Counted from the stretch's first letter, positions 11,419 through 19,663 are shown. The stretch: 64,000 bases of DNA from Actinomycetota bacterium (GCA_947372165.1 CANBSP010000004.1:62001-126000), one strand, 5' to 3'. Made by a program: numbers and translations. Notes: generated by a model from the sequence alone, not told the origin.

Positions 11419-11900
11419 GTACTCCTAAAGTTGATGTGATTGTTGCTGAGATCATCAAGCTGATGAAGAAGCGGGGGCTTACTTTGGCCACTGCCGAATC
11501 GATTACCGGCGGCGGGCTCGCTGCAAGGATTACGGATACAAAAGGATCATCGGCAATCTTCCTTGGATCGATTGTGAGCTATAGCGATGCCAGTAAGACG
11601 AAGTTCCTGGGGATTGCAAAGCGCGTCTTAACGAAGTCGACTTCTGTCTCCGAAGTGGTTGCTTCGAGCATGGCGGAGTCCGCTCGCACGCAATTCGCTG
11701 CAGATTACGCGATTTCCACGACCGGGGTCGCAGGACCCGGCAAGGCATATGGCCAAAAGGCGGGTACGGTCTGGATCGCGATCGCATCGAAGGATAAGAC
11801 GGTTACTGTCGAACTCGCGCTCTCTGGTGACCGCGACGCCATCAGAAAAGCCACAATTGAGAGCGCTTTAGCCTGCCTTTCGCGTATCCTTACCCCATGA
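11415..11900 (+). CDS. cinA: CinA C-terminal domain protein (nicotinamide-nucleotide amidase PncC type)
   Basis: 161 residues, only the COG1546 amidohydrolase domain, without the N-terminal MoCF domain of long CinA. Seen: [23 protein letters not shown] split over residues 22-44 with the catalytic Ser of [25 protein letters not shown], and [21 protein letters not shown] (about 102-122). The family deamidates NMN in pyridine nucleotide salvage. Starts on ATGA with pgsA and ends on ATGA with the next regulator. Confidence 0.93.
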   Translation: MSTPKVDVIVAEIIKLMKKRGLTLATAESITGGGLAARITDTKGSSAIFLGSIVSYSDASKTKFLGIAKRVLTKSTSVSEVVASSMAESARTQFAADYAISTTGVAGPGKAYGQKAGTVWIAIASKDKTVTVELALSGDRDAIRKATIESALACLSRILTP

Positions 11901-12166
11901 GCCTTCTACGAGAATATCTCGGAACCACACTGCGCAGCGCGCGTGTGGCACAAGGTCGCACCCTGCGTGATGTTGCTAAGAGCGCTCGCGTCTCACTTGG
12001 ATATCTCTCTGAAGTGGAACGTGGTCAGAAAGAAGCCTCTTCCGAACTTATCAACGCCATCTGTGCGGCACTTGATCTCAATCTTTCTACCCTCTTGGTA
12101 GATGTTGTTGCGCAGGTTAAGAGCGATCAAGCCCCAGCTCTCACTGTGATGGATGACGCCGCGTAA
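11897..12166 (+). CDS. clgR: ClgR-like Xre family transcriptional regulator
   Basis: 89 residues. Seen: HTH_3 domain (about residues 10-68) with [27 protein letters not shown], the ClgR/PopR recognition-helix pattern. ClgR activates clp protease and other stress genes in actinobacteria, and its gene classically follows cinA. The overlap with cinA and the near-identity of the core motif to that family support the symbol. Length is on the short side for ClgR but the DNA-binding core is complete. Confidence 0.85.
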   Translation: MSLLREYLGTTLRSARVAQGRTLRDVAKSARVSLGYLSEVERGQKEASSELINAICAALDLNLSTLLVDVVAQVKSDQAPALTVMDDAA

Positions 12167-12689
12167 CGGTTACTCCGTGAAGTACGCACCACAAATGGCA
12201 ACTCATCAACGATCTCGAATAGCAATCCTTGCTGGCGCAAAAGATGTCATCGCCGCAGTAGGGAGTTATGAATCTTTAATGAACGATATCGCCGAGCGCT
12301 CTGAAGTTTCACGCGCAACGATCTATAACCACTTTAGCGATCGCGAAGAGCTCATGCATGCGCTCCTTGCTAGTGAAGTCGAACGCCTCATATCTGTTGG
12401 TCGTTCAGCCGCGACGAAGGCTGATGCGCTCTTCTCAATCTCTCGCGAGATTTCCGAAGATGCCGCCCTTGCCAAGATGGTCGAGACCGACAAGGACGAT
12501 GTCATGGCTCTCACAACCATCACCGATCATCCGATCTGGATTGAGATTCACCGCGCTGCTGCCGATATCTTTGGCGCAGATGAGAACTCGGTCGGTTTAG
12601 CGCTCCGTTGGTTGATCGCTCAAATAACCTCACCGCTCACGCAATCACAATCTCGCAGCCAGGCCGATCGCTTAGCGACGCTGCTGTAA
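12153..12689 (+). CDS. TetR/AcrR-type transcriptional regulator
   Basis: 178 residues from ATG 12153, but GTG 12177 or ATG 12195 ([12 protein letters not shown]) are equally possible, and no start has a clear ribosome site. Seen: a TetR N-terminal [46 protein letters not shown], shown here by its fixed [20 protein letters not shown] core (about residues 47-66). The C-terminal ligand domain (about 80-178) is short and not assignable. The 5' end overlaps the clgR-like gene. Target and ligand unknown. Confidence 0.85.
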   Translation: MTPRNGYSVKYAPQMATHQRSRIAILAGAKDVIAAVGSYESLMNDIAERSEVSRATIYNHFSDREELMHALLASEVERLISVGRSAATKADALFSISREISEDAALAKMVETDKDDVMALTTITDHPIWIEIHRAAADIFGADENSVGLALRWLIAQITSPLTQSQSRSQADRLATLL

Positions 12690-12706
12690 TAAACGAGAAG
12701 TGACTC

Positions 12707-12898
12707 ATGCGCATTACTGAATTACGATCCCGCATCAATGAGGCCTTCGCTGATGCCGATACCTACTCTCGAGATACGGTCCATGTCGAACTTGGAGGCT
12801 TGACCGTGAATGAGGCCCTCGCTGCTGGCCAAGAGCCAGGAGATATTTGGCGCGGAATCCTCGCCCACAATCCAGATCTACCCGCAGTGCTGCGTTAA
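12707..12898 (+). CDS. DUF3046 protein
   Basis: 63-residue protein matching the actinobacterial DUF3046 family: MRITELRSRINEAF at the start, LGGLTVNEALAAGQEP in the middle and WRGILAHNPDLPAVLR at the end. Function unknown. In many actinobacteria this small gene lies directly before recA. Here recA is 6.8 kb further on. The ATG is preceded by GAGAAG at a normal distance. Confidence 0.88.
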   Translation: MRITELRSRINEAFADADTYSRDTVHVELGGLTVNEALAAGQEPGDIWRGILAHNPDLPAVLR

Positions 12899-12953
12899 GC
12901 CACACCTGGCTTAGAATCCTCGAAGGTCTACAAAAAAGAGAGCTAGGTGGCGC

Positions 12954-14120
12954 GTGAGGCGCAGTGAAAGCTGGATGGTTGCAGCGCTGATTAACTCTGT
13001 GGCAATCCAAGCAAGTACCTATATGGCACGGCCCATGATCAGCTACAAGCTCTTAGGTCTTCACGCCGGCAGCTTTATGGTCGGATCATTCGGTGCCCTC
13101 TATGCCCTCTTCCCACTCATCCTTGCGATTCCACTTGGGCGATGGATCAACCAATTTGGTGAAGGTCGATTTATTGCATTTGGAACCGTCGTCATTGTTG
13201 CCTCGACCTGTGCACTCGCCTCCACCGACAATAAAGCATTGATGGTTCTACTCGTTGCATTCCTTGGAACCGCGCAGCTTCTCTGCATGGCTGGGGCGCA
13301 AGCACTCTTTGCCAATAGGACACCACGCAAGAGTTACGAGAATTACTTCGGTTATTACACCTTCAGCGCAGCCCTTGGCCAACTCATTGGTCCGCTCATT
13401 GGTGCGGCAGTCTCTGGCTCCCATGGTGTGCTCCCAAAGTCGACTAGTTCAGCCTTCTATGCCGCTGCGATCATTGCTGCACTCGGATTGATTCCACTTG
13501 CTGTTCGGATGCCAATGGGTCCAACCTTTGATGTGAGTGCAAAGAATTCTCGTGAGAGCGCATCACTCCGGCGACTCTTAACAAATCCAGGGATGGCAGT
13601 AGCGATGTATGCGAGCTTGGCAGTGAGCTCGACAGTCGATGTGCTCGTTGTTTTCCTGCCGCTCTTTGGCAAGGAGAAGGGTTTCTCATCAGGTGCTATT
13701 GGAATCATCTTGGCACTGCGTGCGGCAGCCTCGATGCTCTCTCGTGTGAACCTTGGAAAACTCACGGAGTGGATCGGTTATTACCGACTCTTGCTGGGAA
13801 GCATCGCAGTCTCATCTGCCGCCTGTATTGTCGCGATCTTCTCTCGCACACCAATGATCCTCGGGAATGTAATTTTACTCGCCGGTTTCTCACTCGGCGT
13901 TGGCCAACCCATGACGATGGCCTGGGTCTCACGCATTAGCCGCGATGATGAGCGTTCATTTGCCATCAGCATTCGCTTGGCTGGGAATAGATTCGGACAA
14001 TTTTTCTTACCTGCTCTGGCAGGTCTCATCTCTGGGGTCTTTGGCGCAGGTGCTGTCTTTATCGCACTCGCCCTTTTAATGAGCTCAAGTACACCATTTA
14101 TCTACCGAAAGGCAGAATGA
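12954..14120 (+). CDS. MFS transporter
   Basis: 388 residues with about 12 hydrophobic segments. Starts at GTG 12954 within GGTGGCGCGTG. Seen: an A-motif-like loop GRWINQFGEGRFI between TM2 and TM3 (about residues 62-74), FGYYTFSAALGQLIGPLIGAA split by the GQ-GP motif of helix 5 (about 138-158), and a second-half loop GKLTEWIGYYRLL. The major facilitator fold is clear, the substrate is not. It is convergent with the response-regulator gene: its TGA ends at 14120 and the other stop begins at 14121, leaving no space for a terminator. Confidence 0.88.
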   Translation: MRRSESWMVAALINSVAIQASTYMARPMISYKLLGLHAGSFMVGSFGALYALFPLILAIPLGRWINQFGEGRFIAFGTVVIVASTCALASTDNKALMVLLVAFLGTAQLLCMAGAQALFANRTPRKSYENYFGYYTFSAALGQLIGPLIGAAVSGSHGVLPKSTSSAFYAAAIIAALGLIPLAVRMPMGPTFDVSAKNSRESASLRRLLTNPGMAVAMYASLAVSSTVDVLVVFLPLFGKEKGFSSGAIGIILALRAAASMLSRVNLGKLTEWIGYYRLLLGSIAVSSAACIVAIFSRTPMILGNVILLAGFSLGVGQPMTMAWVSRISRDDERSFAISIRLAGNRFGQFFLPALAGLISGVFGAGAVFIALALLMSSSTPFIYRKAE

Positions 14121-14801
14121 CTACTCCGCCAAACGGTACTTGTTAACTGGTCGCCCGGCATTTCCATATTGCAACTCTAAAACGACGGTTTTTCGATCTG
14201 CCATCTGAGAAAGGTATCTCTGGGCAGTAGCGCGACTTATGCGAAGTACATTTGAAATCTCACTGGCACTCATTGCCGTTGAGTTCTCCTGTAAGCACCT
14301 CACGATTGAAGCGGTCGTTGGATTGCTTGAAGTGCCCTCCATGAATTCACTCGCCTTGGCACCGCGCATCATGGCGACCGTGGCATCGACCTCCGATTGC
14401 GAGACTTCGATCGATTGGTTTAAACGCACAAGCGCATTCCTATAGGTGCGAAGTCGCTCTATTAATTCATGACCGTGAAAAGGCTTTACAATGTAACTTG
14501 CCGCACCTAGTTGGATGGCATCTTTGAGGCTCTGGGAATCCTTTGCTGCAGTGATGATAAAGACATAGGGTTTGGAACCACGAGGGAGTTGTTGAATTTT
14601 GGCGAAAAGTTCAAGTCCGTGTTCATCTGGAAGATAGAGGTCAAGCAGGACTAGATCGGGCTTGAGATCAGTGATCATCTCATAACCGAGAGCGGCGGAA
14701 TGAGCAATACCCAATACTTCGAAATTCGGATCTTGTGAGACGAAGGCGGCGTTGATCTCGGCCACACGAAAGTCATCTTCGACAATAAGAACGTGAATCA
14801 T
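14121..14801 (-). CDS. CitB/DcuR-type response regulator
   Basis: 226 residues. Seen: receiver domain with IVEDDFRVAEINAAF (acidic pair), phospho-acceptor Asp in KPDLVLLDLYLPDEHGLELF (about residue 54) and Lys in SYIVKPFHGHEL (about 105). The C-terminal region carries a helix-turn-helix SASEISNVLRISRATAQRYLSQM in two parts (about 178-200), the layout of CitB/DpiA/DcuR regulators of di- and tricarboxylate use. Its start overlaps the end of the kinase gene by 4 bp. It probably acts at the 144-bp region before the divergent ABC genes. Confidence 0.92.
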   Translation of the reverse strand: MIHVLIVEDDFRVAEINAAFVSQDPNFEVLGIAHSAALGYEMITDLKPDLVLLDLYLPDEHGLELFAKIQQLPRGSKPYVFIITAAKDSQSLKDAIQLGAASYIVKPFHGHELIERLRTYRNALVRLNQSIEVSQSEVDATVAMMRGAKASEFMEGTSSNPTTASIVRCLQENSTAMSASEISNVLRISRATAQRYLSQMADRKTVVLELQYGNAGRPVNKYRLAE

Positions 14802-16372
14802 TTTTTCACCGGTATATCGACAACAAATACTGCGCCATGGTCGTTATAACAGGTGATGCTTCCGCCGGACTGCTTGACCAACCTTGAAACAATGGCGAGA
14901 CCAAGGCCGCGATGAGATGAGCCAACTCCGATTTTTGTCGAGAAACCATCTTCGAAGACAACATCTGGGCGAGGCTCTGGCAATCCACTTCCGTTATCGC
15001 GCACCGTGATGATTTTGGAGTCGCTATAACTTTCTGTAATTGTCAGAGTCGCCTGGCCGTTGGATGAGCCAGCAATAGCGTCAAGTGCATTATCAATTAA
15101 ATTGCCAAGGACTGTGATTTCCGCATTGAGGTCCAAAGTGAGGTCATCCAGGGATGTTTGAGGATCAATGGTGAGCGTGACGCCCTTCTCTCGAGCGATG
15201 GCAACCTTGGCCAGTAAAAGGGCGGTTAAGGTCTGGTTTGCGATTTTGTCGTTGAGACGTTCGGCTAGATCAGCATCGACGGAGGAGATCTCCCCAAGGT
15301 ACTGCTTGGCATCATCGAAGCGGCCAAGCTCAAGAAGCCCGTTGAGTGCATGAATGCGATTGGCATGTTCATGTTGTTGAGCTCGCAGAGCATTGGTGAG
15401 GTTGGTGACGCTGTCGAGCTCCCGCATCAGGCCAATATGTTCAGTGCGATCTCGCAGCGTTATCACATGGCCAATAGCGCGTCCAAGGTGTCGCACAGGG
15501 CGGGTATTGATGCGAAGTGAAAAGTTATCAGTGAGGACCAGTTCATCATCGCCTTGCAGGGTTTCACCCTCGATCAAGTCGAGAAGGCGGCCTTGCGGCA
15601 AGACTTGATCAATGACTCGACCTACAGATTGTGAGGTAAGGTCTAATAGTCGCATCGCTTCATCATTGATCAAGAGAATCTTGCGATCTGGCGAGAGAGT
15701 AATCACGCCTTCCTTAATAGCGTGGAGCATTGCTTCTCGTTCTTGATACTTGCTTGTGACTTCTAACAATTCGCTCTCTATCCTGCGATTTCTCAGAGTA
15801 CGAGCAAGTATTTCGGCGAGGACAAATCCAAGAAAAATGATGCCAAATCCAAGAAAGATGAAAGAGTTCTTTAAATGTGAAATATCGCCAGCAAAAGTAT
15901 TCGTTAAGAATCCAGCGGAGACTATTCCGATTACCTGTTGTTGATTATTAAAAATCGGCGTTCGACCATTGGCTGATACACCCAGACTCCCGTGATTGAA
16001 AGTTGTTGTCGATTGGCCCGCGAGTGCGGCACCTGCATCATCAACCCGCTTCCCGATCAGCGCAGCATTTGGATGGCTAAGTCGTATGCCAGTTCGATCC
16101 GTGATGACAATGTATGAAGCGCCAGTACGCATGGCGATAACCTGTGCCAGGCCTGCTAGTTGATGTTTGGGGTCATCTTGCTGAACGAGAGAAATGACAT
16201 CAGGCATCACCGAGATTGACTTCGCCAGAGTGAGCGCTCGTGAAAGGTACTCCTGATTCTGTACTTTTTGAGCCACGTTAAATGTCATGAAGAAGCCCAA
16301 GAGCGCAGCGACTACTACGATAAAAGTTCTATTAGATACGACTCTGATAAATCGAGTGCGACCAGTGGTCAT
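14798..16372 (-). CDS. CitA/DcuS-type sensor histidine kinase
   Basis: 524 residues. Seen: TM1 (about residues 15-33), an extracytoplasmic PDC/Cache-type sensor (about 35-165, with YIVITDRTGIRLSHPNAALIG reading as the citrate/fumarate sensor motif in two pieces), TM2 (about 170-192), a cytoplasmic PAS domain, an H-box QQHEHANRIHALNGLLELG with the phospho-His, and an ATPase domain with NLIDNALDAI, VRDNGSGLPE and HRGLGLAIVSRLV. Such kinases sense small carboxylates outside the cell. Ligand unknown. It heads the two-gene reverse operon and is divergent from an NMT1-type importer. Confidence 0.94.
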   Translation of the reverse strand: MTTGRTRFIRVVSNRTFIVVVAALLGFFMTFNVAQKVQNQEYLSRALTLAKSISVMPDVISLVQQDDPKHQLAGLAQVIAMRTGASYIVITDRTGIRLSHPNAALIGKRVDDAGAALAGQSTTTFNHGSLGVSANGRTPIFNNQQQVIGIVSAGFLTNTFAGDISHLKNSFIFLGFGIIFLGFVLAEILARTLRNRRIESELLEVTSKYQEREAMLHAIKEGVITLSPDRKILLINDEAMRLLDLTSQSVGRVIDQVLPQGRLLDLIEGETLQGDDELVLTDNFSLRINTRPVRHLGRAIGHVITLRDRTEHIGLMRELDSVTNLTNALRAQQHEHANRIHALNGLLELGRFDDAKQYLGEISSVDADLAERLNDKIANQTLTALLLAKVAIAREKGVTLTIDPQTSLDDLTLDLNAEITVLGNLIDNALDAIAGSSNGQATLTITESYSDSKIITVRDNGSGLPEPRPDVVFEDGFSTKIGVGSSHRGLGLAIVSRLVKQSGGSITCYNDHGAVFVVDIPVKK

Positions 16373-16428
16373 GGTCTTAGTCTGCCCTGATTGGGGGCCG
16401 CTGTCTGCAAAAATGAGTATTTGAGCAA

Positions 16429-16474
16429 AACGAGCAATATTTCGTTAAACGAGATTTAGCGTAACGGTCTCGTT
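16429..16474. promoter_or_regulatory. AACGA inverted repeats in the divergent kinase/ABC control region
   Basis: Two nested inverted repeats share one half-site. AACGA (16429-16433) pairs with TCGTT (16442-16446), and AACGAGA (16448-16454) pairs with TCTCGTT (16468-16474) across 13 bp. Four half-sites in 46 bp between divergent genes suggest an operator, most simply for the CitB-type regulator encoded beside it. TTATAA at 16473-16478 could be the -10 of the ABC operon. I saw no TPP-riboswitch core in 16373-16516. Confidence 0.5.
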
Positions 16475-16516
16475 ATAAAGCCAAAGTTGCCCTCATGAGC
16501 AATTTAGAGTGGAGTT

Positions 16517-17326
16517 ATGGCTAATGGCGTACATGTGAAGTTTTCCAATGTCTCAAAGCGTTTTAGAACACCAAAAGGTGATTGGTATCAGGCGCTGAAA
16601 GATCTTGACTTTGAAATCCACCCGGGTGAGTTTGTATCACTGGTTGGCCCAACTGGCTGTGGAAAATCAACAGCCCTCACCCTCGTATCAGGTCTTGAAT
16701 TTCCAAGTCTTGGTACGGTCGAAGTAGAAGGCAAAGTCGTCAAAGACATCGACACCAGCACTGGTTTTGTTTTCCAACATGACGCGACCTTCCCGTGGAT
16801 GAATGTGGCAAATAACGTTGCATCGGGACCGCGATTCCGAGGCCTGCCAGATATTGATGTTGAGGCACTCGTAAAGTCGTGGATTGGCAAAGTCGGACTC
16901 ACAGGTTTTGAGAAGCATTTCCCACATCAACTCTCTGGTGGAATGCGCAAGCGCGTCGCTCTTGCTCAATGTCTCATCAATGAACCACGGTTACTTCTCT
17001 TAGATGAACCCTTCTCAGCACTGGATGTTCAAACACGCGCGATTATGACCGAGGAGCTCATGCAACTCTGGGAGCAGACTGGATCAACGGTCATGTTCGT
17101 TACTCACGATCTCGAAGAAGCGATTGCGCTCTCTGATCGAGTCCTGGTCCTCACGGCGGGTCCTGCAAGCGTGAAGGCGAATTTCAAAATTGATCTACCC
17201 CGGCCACGCAAGGCACGTGATATTCGATTCCAACCAGAGTTCATCAAGATTTACCAGGAGATCTGGGAAGTCTTACGTGAAGAGGTTGATGTCGCTTACC
17301 AACGCCAATTGATTGCATCGAAGTAA
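16517..17326 (+). CDS. ABC importer ATPase, nitrate/sulfonate/taurine class
   Basis: 269 residues. Seen: Walker A VGPTGCGKSTAL (about residues 44-55), Q-loop FVFQHDATFPWMNV, signature HQLSGGMRKRVALAQ (about 138-152), Walker B LLLLDEPFSALD, and the H-loop FVTHDLEEA. PWMNVANNV after the Q-loop and the C-terminal IDLPRPR segment are typical of SsuB/TauB/NrtD ATPases. With the following permease and binding protein it makes a complete importer. ATG is preceded by GAGTGGAG. Confidence 0.93.
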   Translation: MANGVHVKFSNVSKRFRTPKGDWYQALKDLDFEIHPGEFVSLVGPTGCGKSTALTLVSGLEFPSLGTVEVEGKVVKDIDTSTGFVFQHDATFPWMNVANNVASGPRFRGLPDIDVEALVKSWIGKVGLTGFEKHFPHQLSGGMRKRVALAQCLINEPRLLLLDEPFSALDVQTRAIMTEELMQLWEQTGSTVMFVTHDLEEAIALSDRVLVLTAGPASVKANFKIDLPRPRKARDIRFQPEFIKIYQEIWEVLREEVDVAYQRQLIASK

Positions 17327-17340
17327 GGGAGGAGAAGACT

Positions 17341-18198
17341 ATGAGTATCGAACAGACCACAGGCAACCCGGACTTCGCATCGGAAGCACAACTCAAGCGA
17401 AAGGCGCTCTTTCGTACTTTAAGAATCAAAGCGCTCCAAATATCTCTCGCTGCGGCGCTGCTTATATCCTGGCAAGTTCTCACCGATCACAAGATCATGG
17501 ATCCATTCTTCTTTGGCAAGCCAAGTGGTGTCTGGACCCAACTTTGGACGTGGATTCATAATGGCACTGCTGCTGGTTCACTCTGGTACAACGCCTATGT
17601 CACCTTGATGGAATCAACCTACGGATTTCTTATCGGCGTAATTCTCGGAGTGATATTCGGAATCTTGCTTGGCCGAAATCGAGTATTGGCAGAAGTTTTC
17701 GCCCCATATATCAAGATTGCAAATTCTATTCCCCGCGTCGTTCTCGGTTCGATCTTCACAGTTATCTGGGGACTTGGCTCAACTTCAAAGATCGCCCTCG
17801 CCTTTGTGCTTGTCTTCTTTCCAGTCTTCTTCAACGCCTTTACAGGTACACACGAAGCTGATAAAAAATTGATTGCTAACGCTCGCCTACTAGGAGCATC
17901 AAAGCGGCAAGTAACTCGAAAAGTAGTTCTGCCATCTGCGCTCTCATGGATTATGGCTTCGATGCACGTCTCATTCGGATTTGCGATTATTGGAGCGATC
18001 GTGGGTGAGTTCTTGGGATCTAACCATGGGCTCGGTCTCTTGATCGCAACTGCTCAAGCAACCTTTAATCCAAATGGCGTCTACGCCGCAATGCTGATAA
18101 TCGGCATCATGGCGCTCAGCGCTGAATGGCTCATCACTCAGCTAGAAAATCGCCTACTTAATTGGCGACCAAATCAGAATTCCGGGGCTGAACTCTAA
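17341..18198 (+). CDS. ABC importer permease, SsuC/TauC class
   Basis: 285 residues, six membrane segments. Seen: the EAA loop NARLLGASKRQVTRKVVLPSAL, whose core (about residues 178-199) contacts the ATPase, and IIGAIVGEFLGSNHGLGLLI (about 217-236), the family signature of BPD_transp_1 permeases for sulfonates, nitrate or pyrimidines. Preceded by AGGGAGGAG before ATG 17341. Overlaps the preceding operon context by 14 bp spacing only, and its stop overlaps an upstream alternative start of the binding-protein gene. Confidence 0.93.
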   Translation: MSIEQTTGNPDFASEAQLKRKALFRTLRIKALQISLAAALLISWQVLTDHKIMDPFFFGKPSGVWTQLWTWIHNGTAAGSLWYNAYVTLMESTYGFLIGVILGVIFGILLGRNRVLAEVFAPYIKIANSIPRVVLGSIFTVIWGLGSTSKIALAFVLVFFPVFFNAFTGTHEADKKLIANARLLGASKRQVTRKVVLPSALSWIMASMHVSFGFAIIGAIVGEFLGSNHGLGLLIATAQATFNPNGVYAAMLIIGIMALSAEWLITQLENRLLNWRPNQNSGAEL

Positions 18199-18236
18199 TG
18201 AGTACCGGGGTACTTACCGCAAATAAAGGGAGAAAA

Positions 18237-19334
18237 ATGAAAATATCTAGAAAAGTAGTCGCGGTTCTCGGCGCATCAGCGCTAGCCCTGACAACTTCCG
18301 CAGGAGTGCAATCAGCAAAAGCTGCTGATTCCTCCGTCGTTAAAATCGAAGTCGGTGGACTCTCTAAGCAGATTTATCTACCGTTCATGCTTGCTCAACA
18401 GCTTGGAATGTACAAGCGTTATGGAGTTAACGTAGAGCTCGTAGATGAGCCTGCAGGTGGAGATGCAACAAACGATATGGTCGCTGGCGGAGTTCAGCTC
18501 ACAGGTGGATTCTTCGATCACACGATCGATCTCCAGATCCTTGGAAAGAGCGCGGAGTCTGTTGCCGTGCTTCTCAAGTCACCAGGTGAAGTAGAACTAT
18601 GTCGCGCAGATCTTGCCGACAAGATCAAGACTCCTGCTGACTGGAAGGGTGGCGTCAATGTTGGCGTAACTGGACTGGGTTCATCAACCAACTTCATCAC
18701 TCGCGCAATCGGTTCAAAAGCCGGCGTTCCTGCAAAGGATATGCACTCTGTTGTTATTGGAGCTGGCGCAACATTCATCGCAGCATTCAAGAACAAGACT
18801 GTAGATTGCGGAATGACAACTGAGCCAACAATCTCAGCGATCCTCCAGCAGAAGCTTGGCTACGTCTTAACAGATATGCGTTACGGCAACTTGACCAAGG
18901 CAGCTCTTGGTTATAACTATGTTGCTACCACTGTCTATGGAATGACTGATTGGATCAACTCACACCAGACACAGGTTCAGGGTGTTGTTAATGCAATGTA
19001 TGACACCATGGCGTGGATTGATGCTCACACACCACTACAGATCGCTAAGGCTATGCCTGCTGATTACTATGCTGGTGTAGGTCTCGACACCTATGTCTCT
19101 GCTCTTAATGATGAAAAGGTTATGTATAACCCTGGAATCAGAATGCCTATCGGAGCCGCACTCGGTGTACTTCGTGCAGAGCAAAAGGGTCGTATCGATT
19201 ACGGTGTATGGACGGCAGCAAAGGTTGCAGCCGTAAATCTCGATGCCACATTTACAAATTCCTTTGCAAATACTGCGCTTGCGCAGGTAAAGGCTTTCCA
19301 CCTCAAGGCAAAGACCAAGGTCGGCCAGAGCTAA
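18237..19334 (+). CDS. NMT1/SsuA-like ABC substrate-binding protein
   Basis: 365 residues from ATG 18237, chosen because AAAGGGAG precedes it and a signal peptide follows at once (MKISRKVVAVLGASALAL..., cleavage near AKA-AD, about residue 30). An ATG at 18198 would overlap the permease stop and add 13 residues. Seen: PBP2 fold of the NMT1/THI5-like family: LPFMLAQQLGMYKRYGVNVELVDEPAG in two parts, VNVGVTGLGSSTNFITRAI, and AAFKNKTVDCGMTTEPT. It delivers the solute to the importer. The ligand (aromatic acid, sulfonate, nitrate or pyrimidine) cannot be decided. A strong terminator follows. Confidence 0.92.
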   Translation: MKISRKVVAVLGASALALTTSAGVQSAKAADSSVVKIEVGGLSKQIYLPFMLAQQLGMYKRYGVNVELVDEPAGGDATNDMVAGGVQLTGGFFDHTIDLQILGKSAESVAVLLKSPGEVELCRADLADKIKTPADWKGGVNVGVTGLGSSTNFITRAIGSKAGVPAKDMHSVVIGAGATFIAAFKNKTVDCGMTTEPTISAILQQKLGYVLTDMRYGNLTKAALGYNYVATTVYGMTDWINSHQTQVQGVVNAMYDTMAWIDAHTPLQIAKAMPADYYAGVGLDTYVSALNDEKVMYNPGIRMPIGAALGVLRAEQKGRIDYGVWTAAKVAAVNLDATFTNSFANTALAQVKAFHLKAKTKVGQS

Positions 19335-19349
19335 TCTGACGATCTTTGC

Positions 19350-19371
19350 TTAGCTAGCCTTAGCTAGCCTT
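19350..19371 (+). repeat. 10-bp tandem repeat TAGCTAGCCT
   Basis: Two perfect head-to-tail copies (19351-19360, 19361-19370) sit 16 bp after the stop of the binding-protein gene and 7 bp before the strong terminator. The unit contains the palindrome GCTAGC. Confidence 0.75.
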
Positions 19372-19377
19372 ATCGAG

Positions 19378-19420
19378 GAGGGGCCCACCGAGTAATCGGT
19401 GGGCCCCTCTTGGCTTTTAA
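19378..19420 (+). terminator. Strong rho-independent terminator after the ABC operon
   Basis: A perfect 14-bp stem (19378-19391 with 19396-19409) closes on a GTAA loop and has GGGGCCCACCG in the arm. It is followed by TTGGCTTTT. This is by far the strongest hairpin in the window. It separates the ABC operon from the recA region and may work in both directions. Confidence 0.93.
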
Positions 19421-19436
19421 GCTTTTAAGCTTTTAA
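19413..19436. repeat. 8-bp tandem repeat GCTTTTAA, three copies
   Basis: Three exact copies directly follow the terminator stem (19413-19420, 19421-19428, 19429-19436) and provide a staggered T-rich tail. AAGCTT within the array is palindromic. Confidence 0.8.
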
Positions 19437-19487
19437 GGCCCATTCTCGCCCCTCCCAGCGTGTCTTGCCCGCCCCAGAGAGGCAATT

Positions 19488-19501
19488 CGAACAGATGTTC
19501 G
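19488..19501. promoter_or_regulatory. LexA SOS box upstream of recA
   Basis: CGAACAGATGTTCG is a perfect CGAAC-N4-GTTCG palindrome, the LexA box of Gram-positive bacteria and actinobacteria. It lies 162 bp before the recA start codon. A TAGACT that could be a -10 element follows at 19503-19508. LexA repression of recA is the expected control. Confidence 0.92.
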
Positions 19502-19663
19502 GTAGACTACTTATGCCCAGCCCGAGCGGTTCCACAGTTCCGCGGCGCCCAGTGCGTCGCCGTCAGTGGTCTTCCGTACCTTCGGGACCGTACAGACGCC
19601 ACACCGGCGGCGAGTTGAAAGCCCGCTCCGAGTGAAGGTTTGAGTAGTAAGAAAGGTATAAAA
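19502..19663 (+). promoter_or_regulatory. Long GC-rich leader before recA
   Basis: No coding sequence is supported here. If transcription starts just after the SOS box, the leader would be about 150 nt. It is visibly richer in G and C than its surroundings and offers GCGG...CCGC (about 19525-19542), GGCG...CGCC (about 19543-19562) and GTGG-TCT ... AGA-CG-CCAC (about 19566-19603) pairings. It ends in AAGAAAGG before ATG 19664. Whether it is a folded RNA leader or just holds a second promoter is not decided. Confidence 0.4.
19560..19582 (+). promoter_or_regulatory. RecA-NDp-like (PafBC-type) promoter candidate
   Basis: CCGTCAGTG, then 8 bp, then TACCTT, compared with the known actinobacterial damage promoter TTGTCRGTG-N8-TAnnnT. 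The GTCAGTG core, the exact N8 spacer and the -10 pattern fit. The first two bases (CC for TT) do not. Distance to the recA ATG is 81 bp. This promoter class is activated by PafBC after DNA damage without LexA. Confidence 0.5.

Noticed and set aside
16373-16516. TPP riboswitch or THI box before the NMT1/THI5-like importer
   Set aside because: I find no CTGAGA or ACCTGA core. The structure seen is inverted AACGA repeats, more like a protein operator.
12954-19334. Mobile element carrying the MFS/two-component/ABC block
   Set aside because: No transposase, integrase, terminal repeats or target duplications seen. Composition looks like the rest.
19335-19663. tRNA or known small RNA in the gap before recA
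   Set aside because: No cloverleaf, anticodon arm or T-loop sequence. Only the terminator, SOS box, promoter candidate and GC-rich hairpins.
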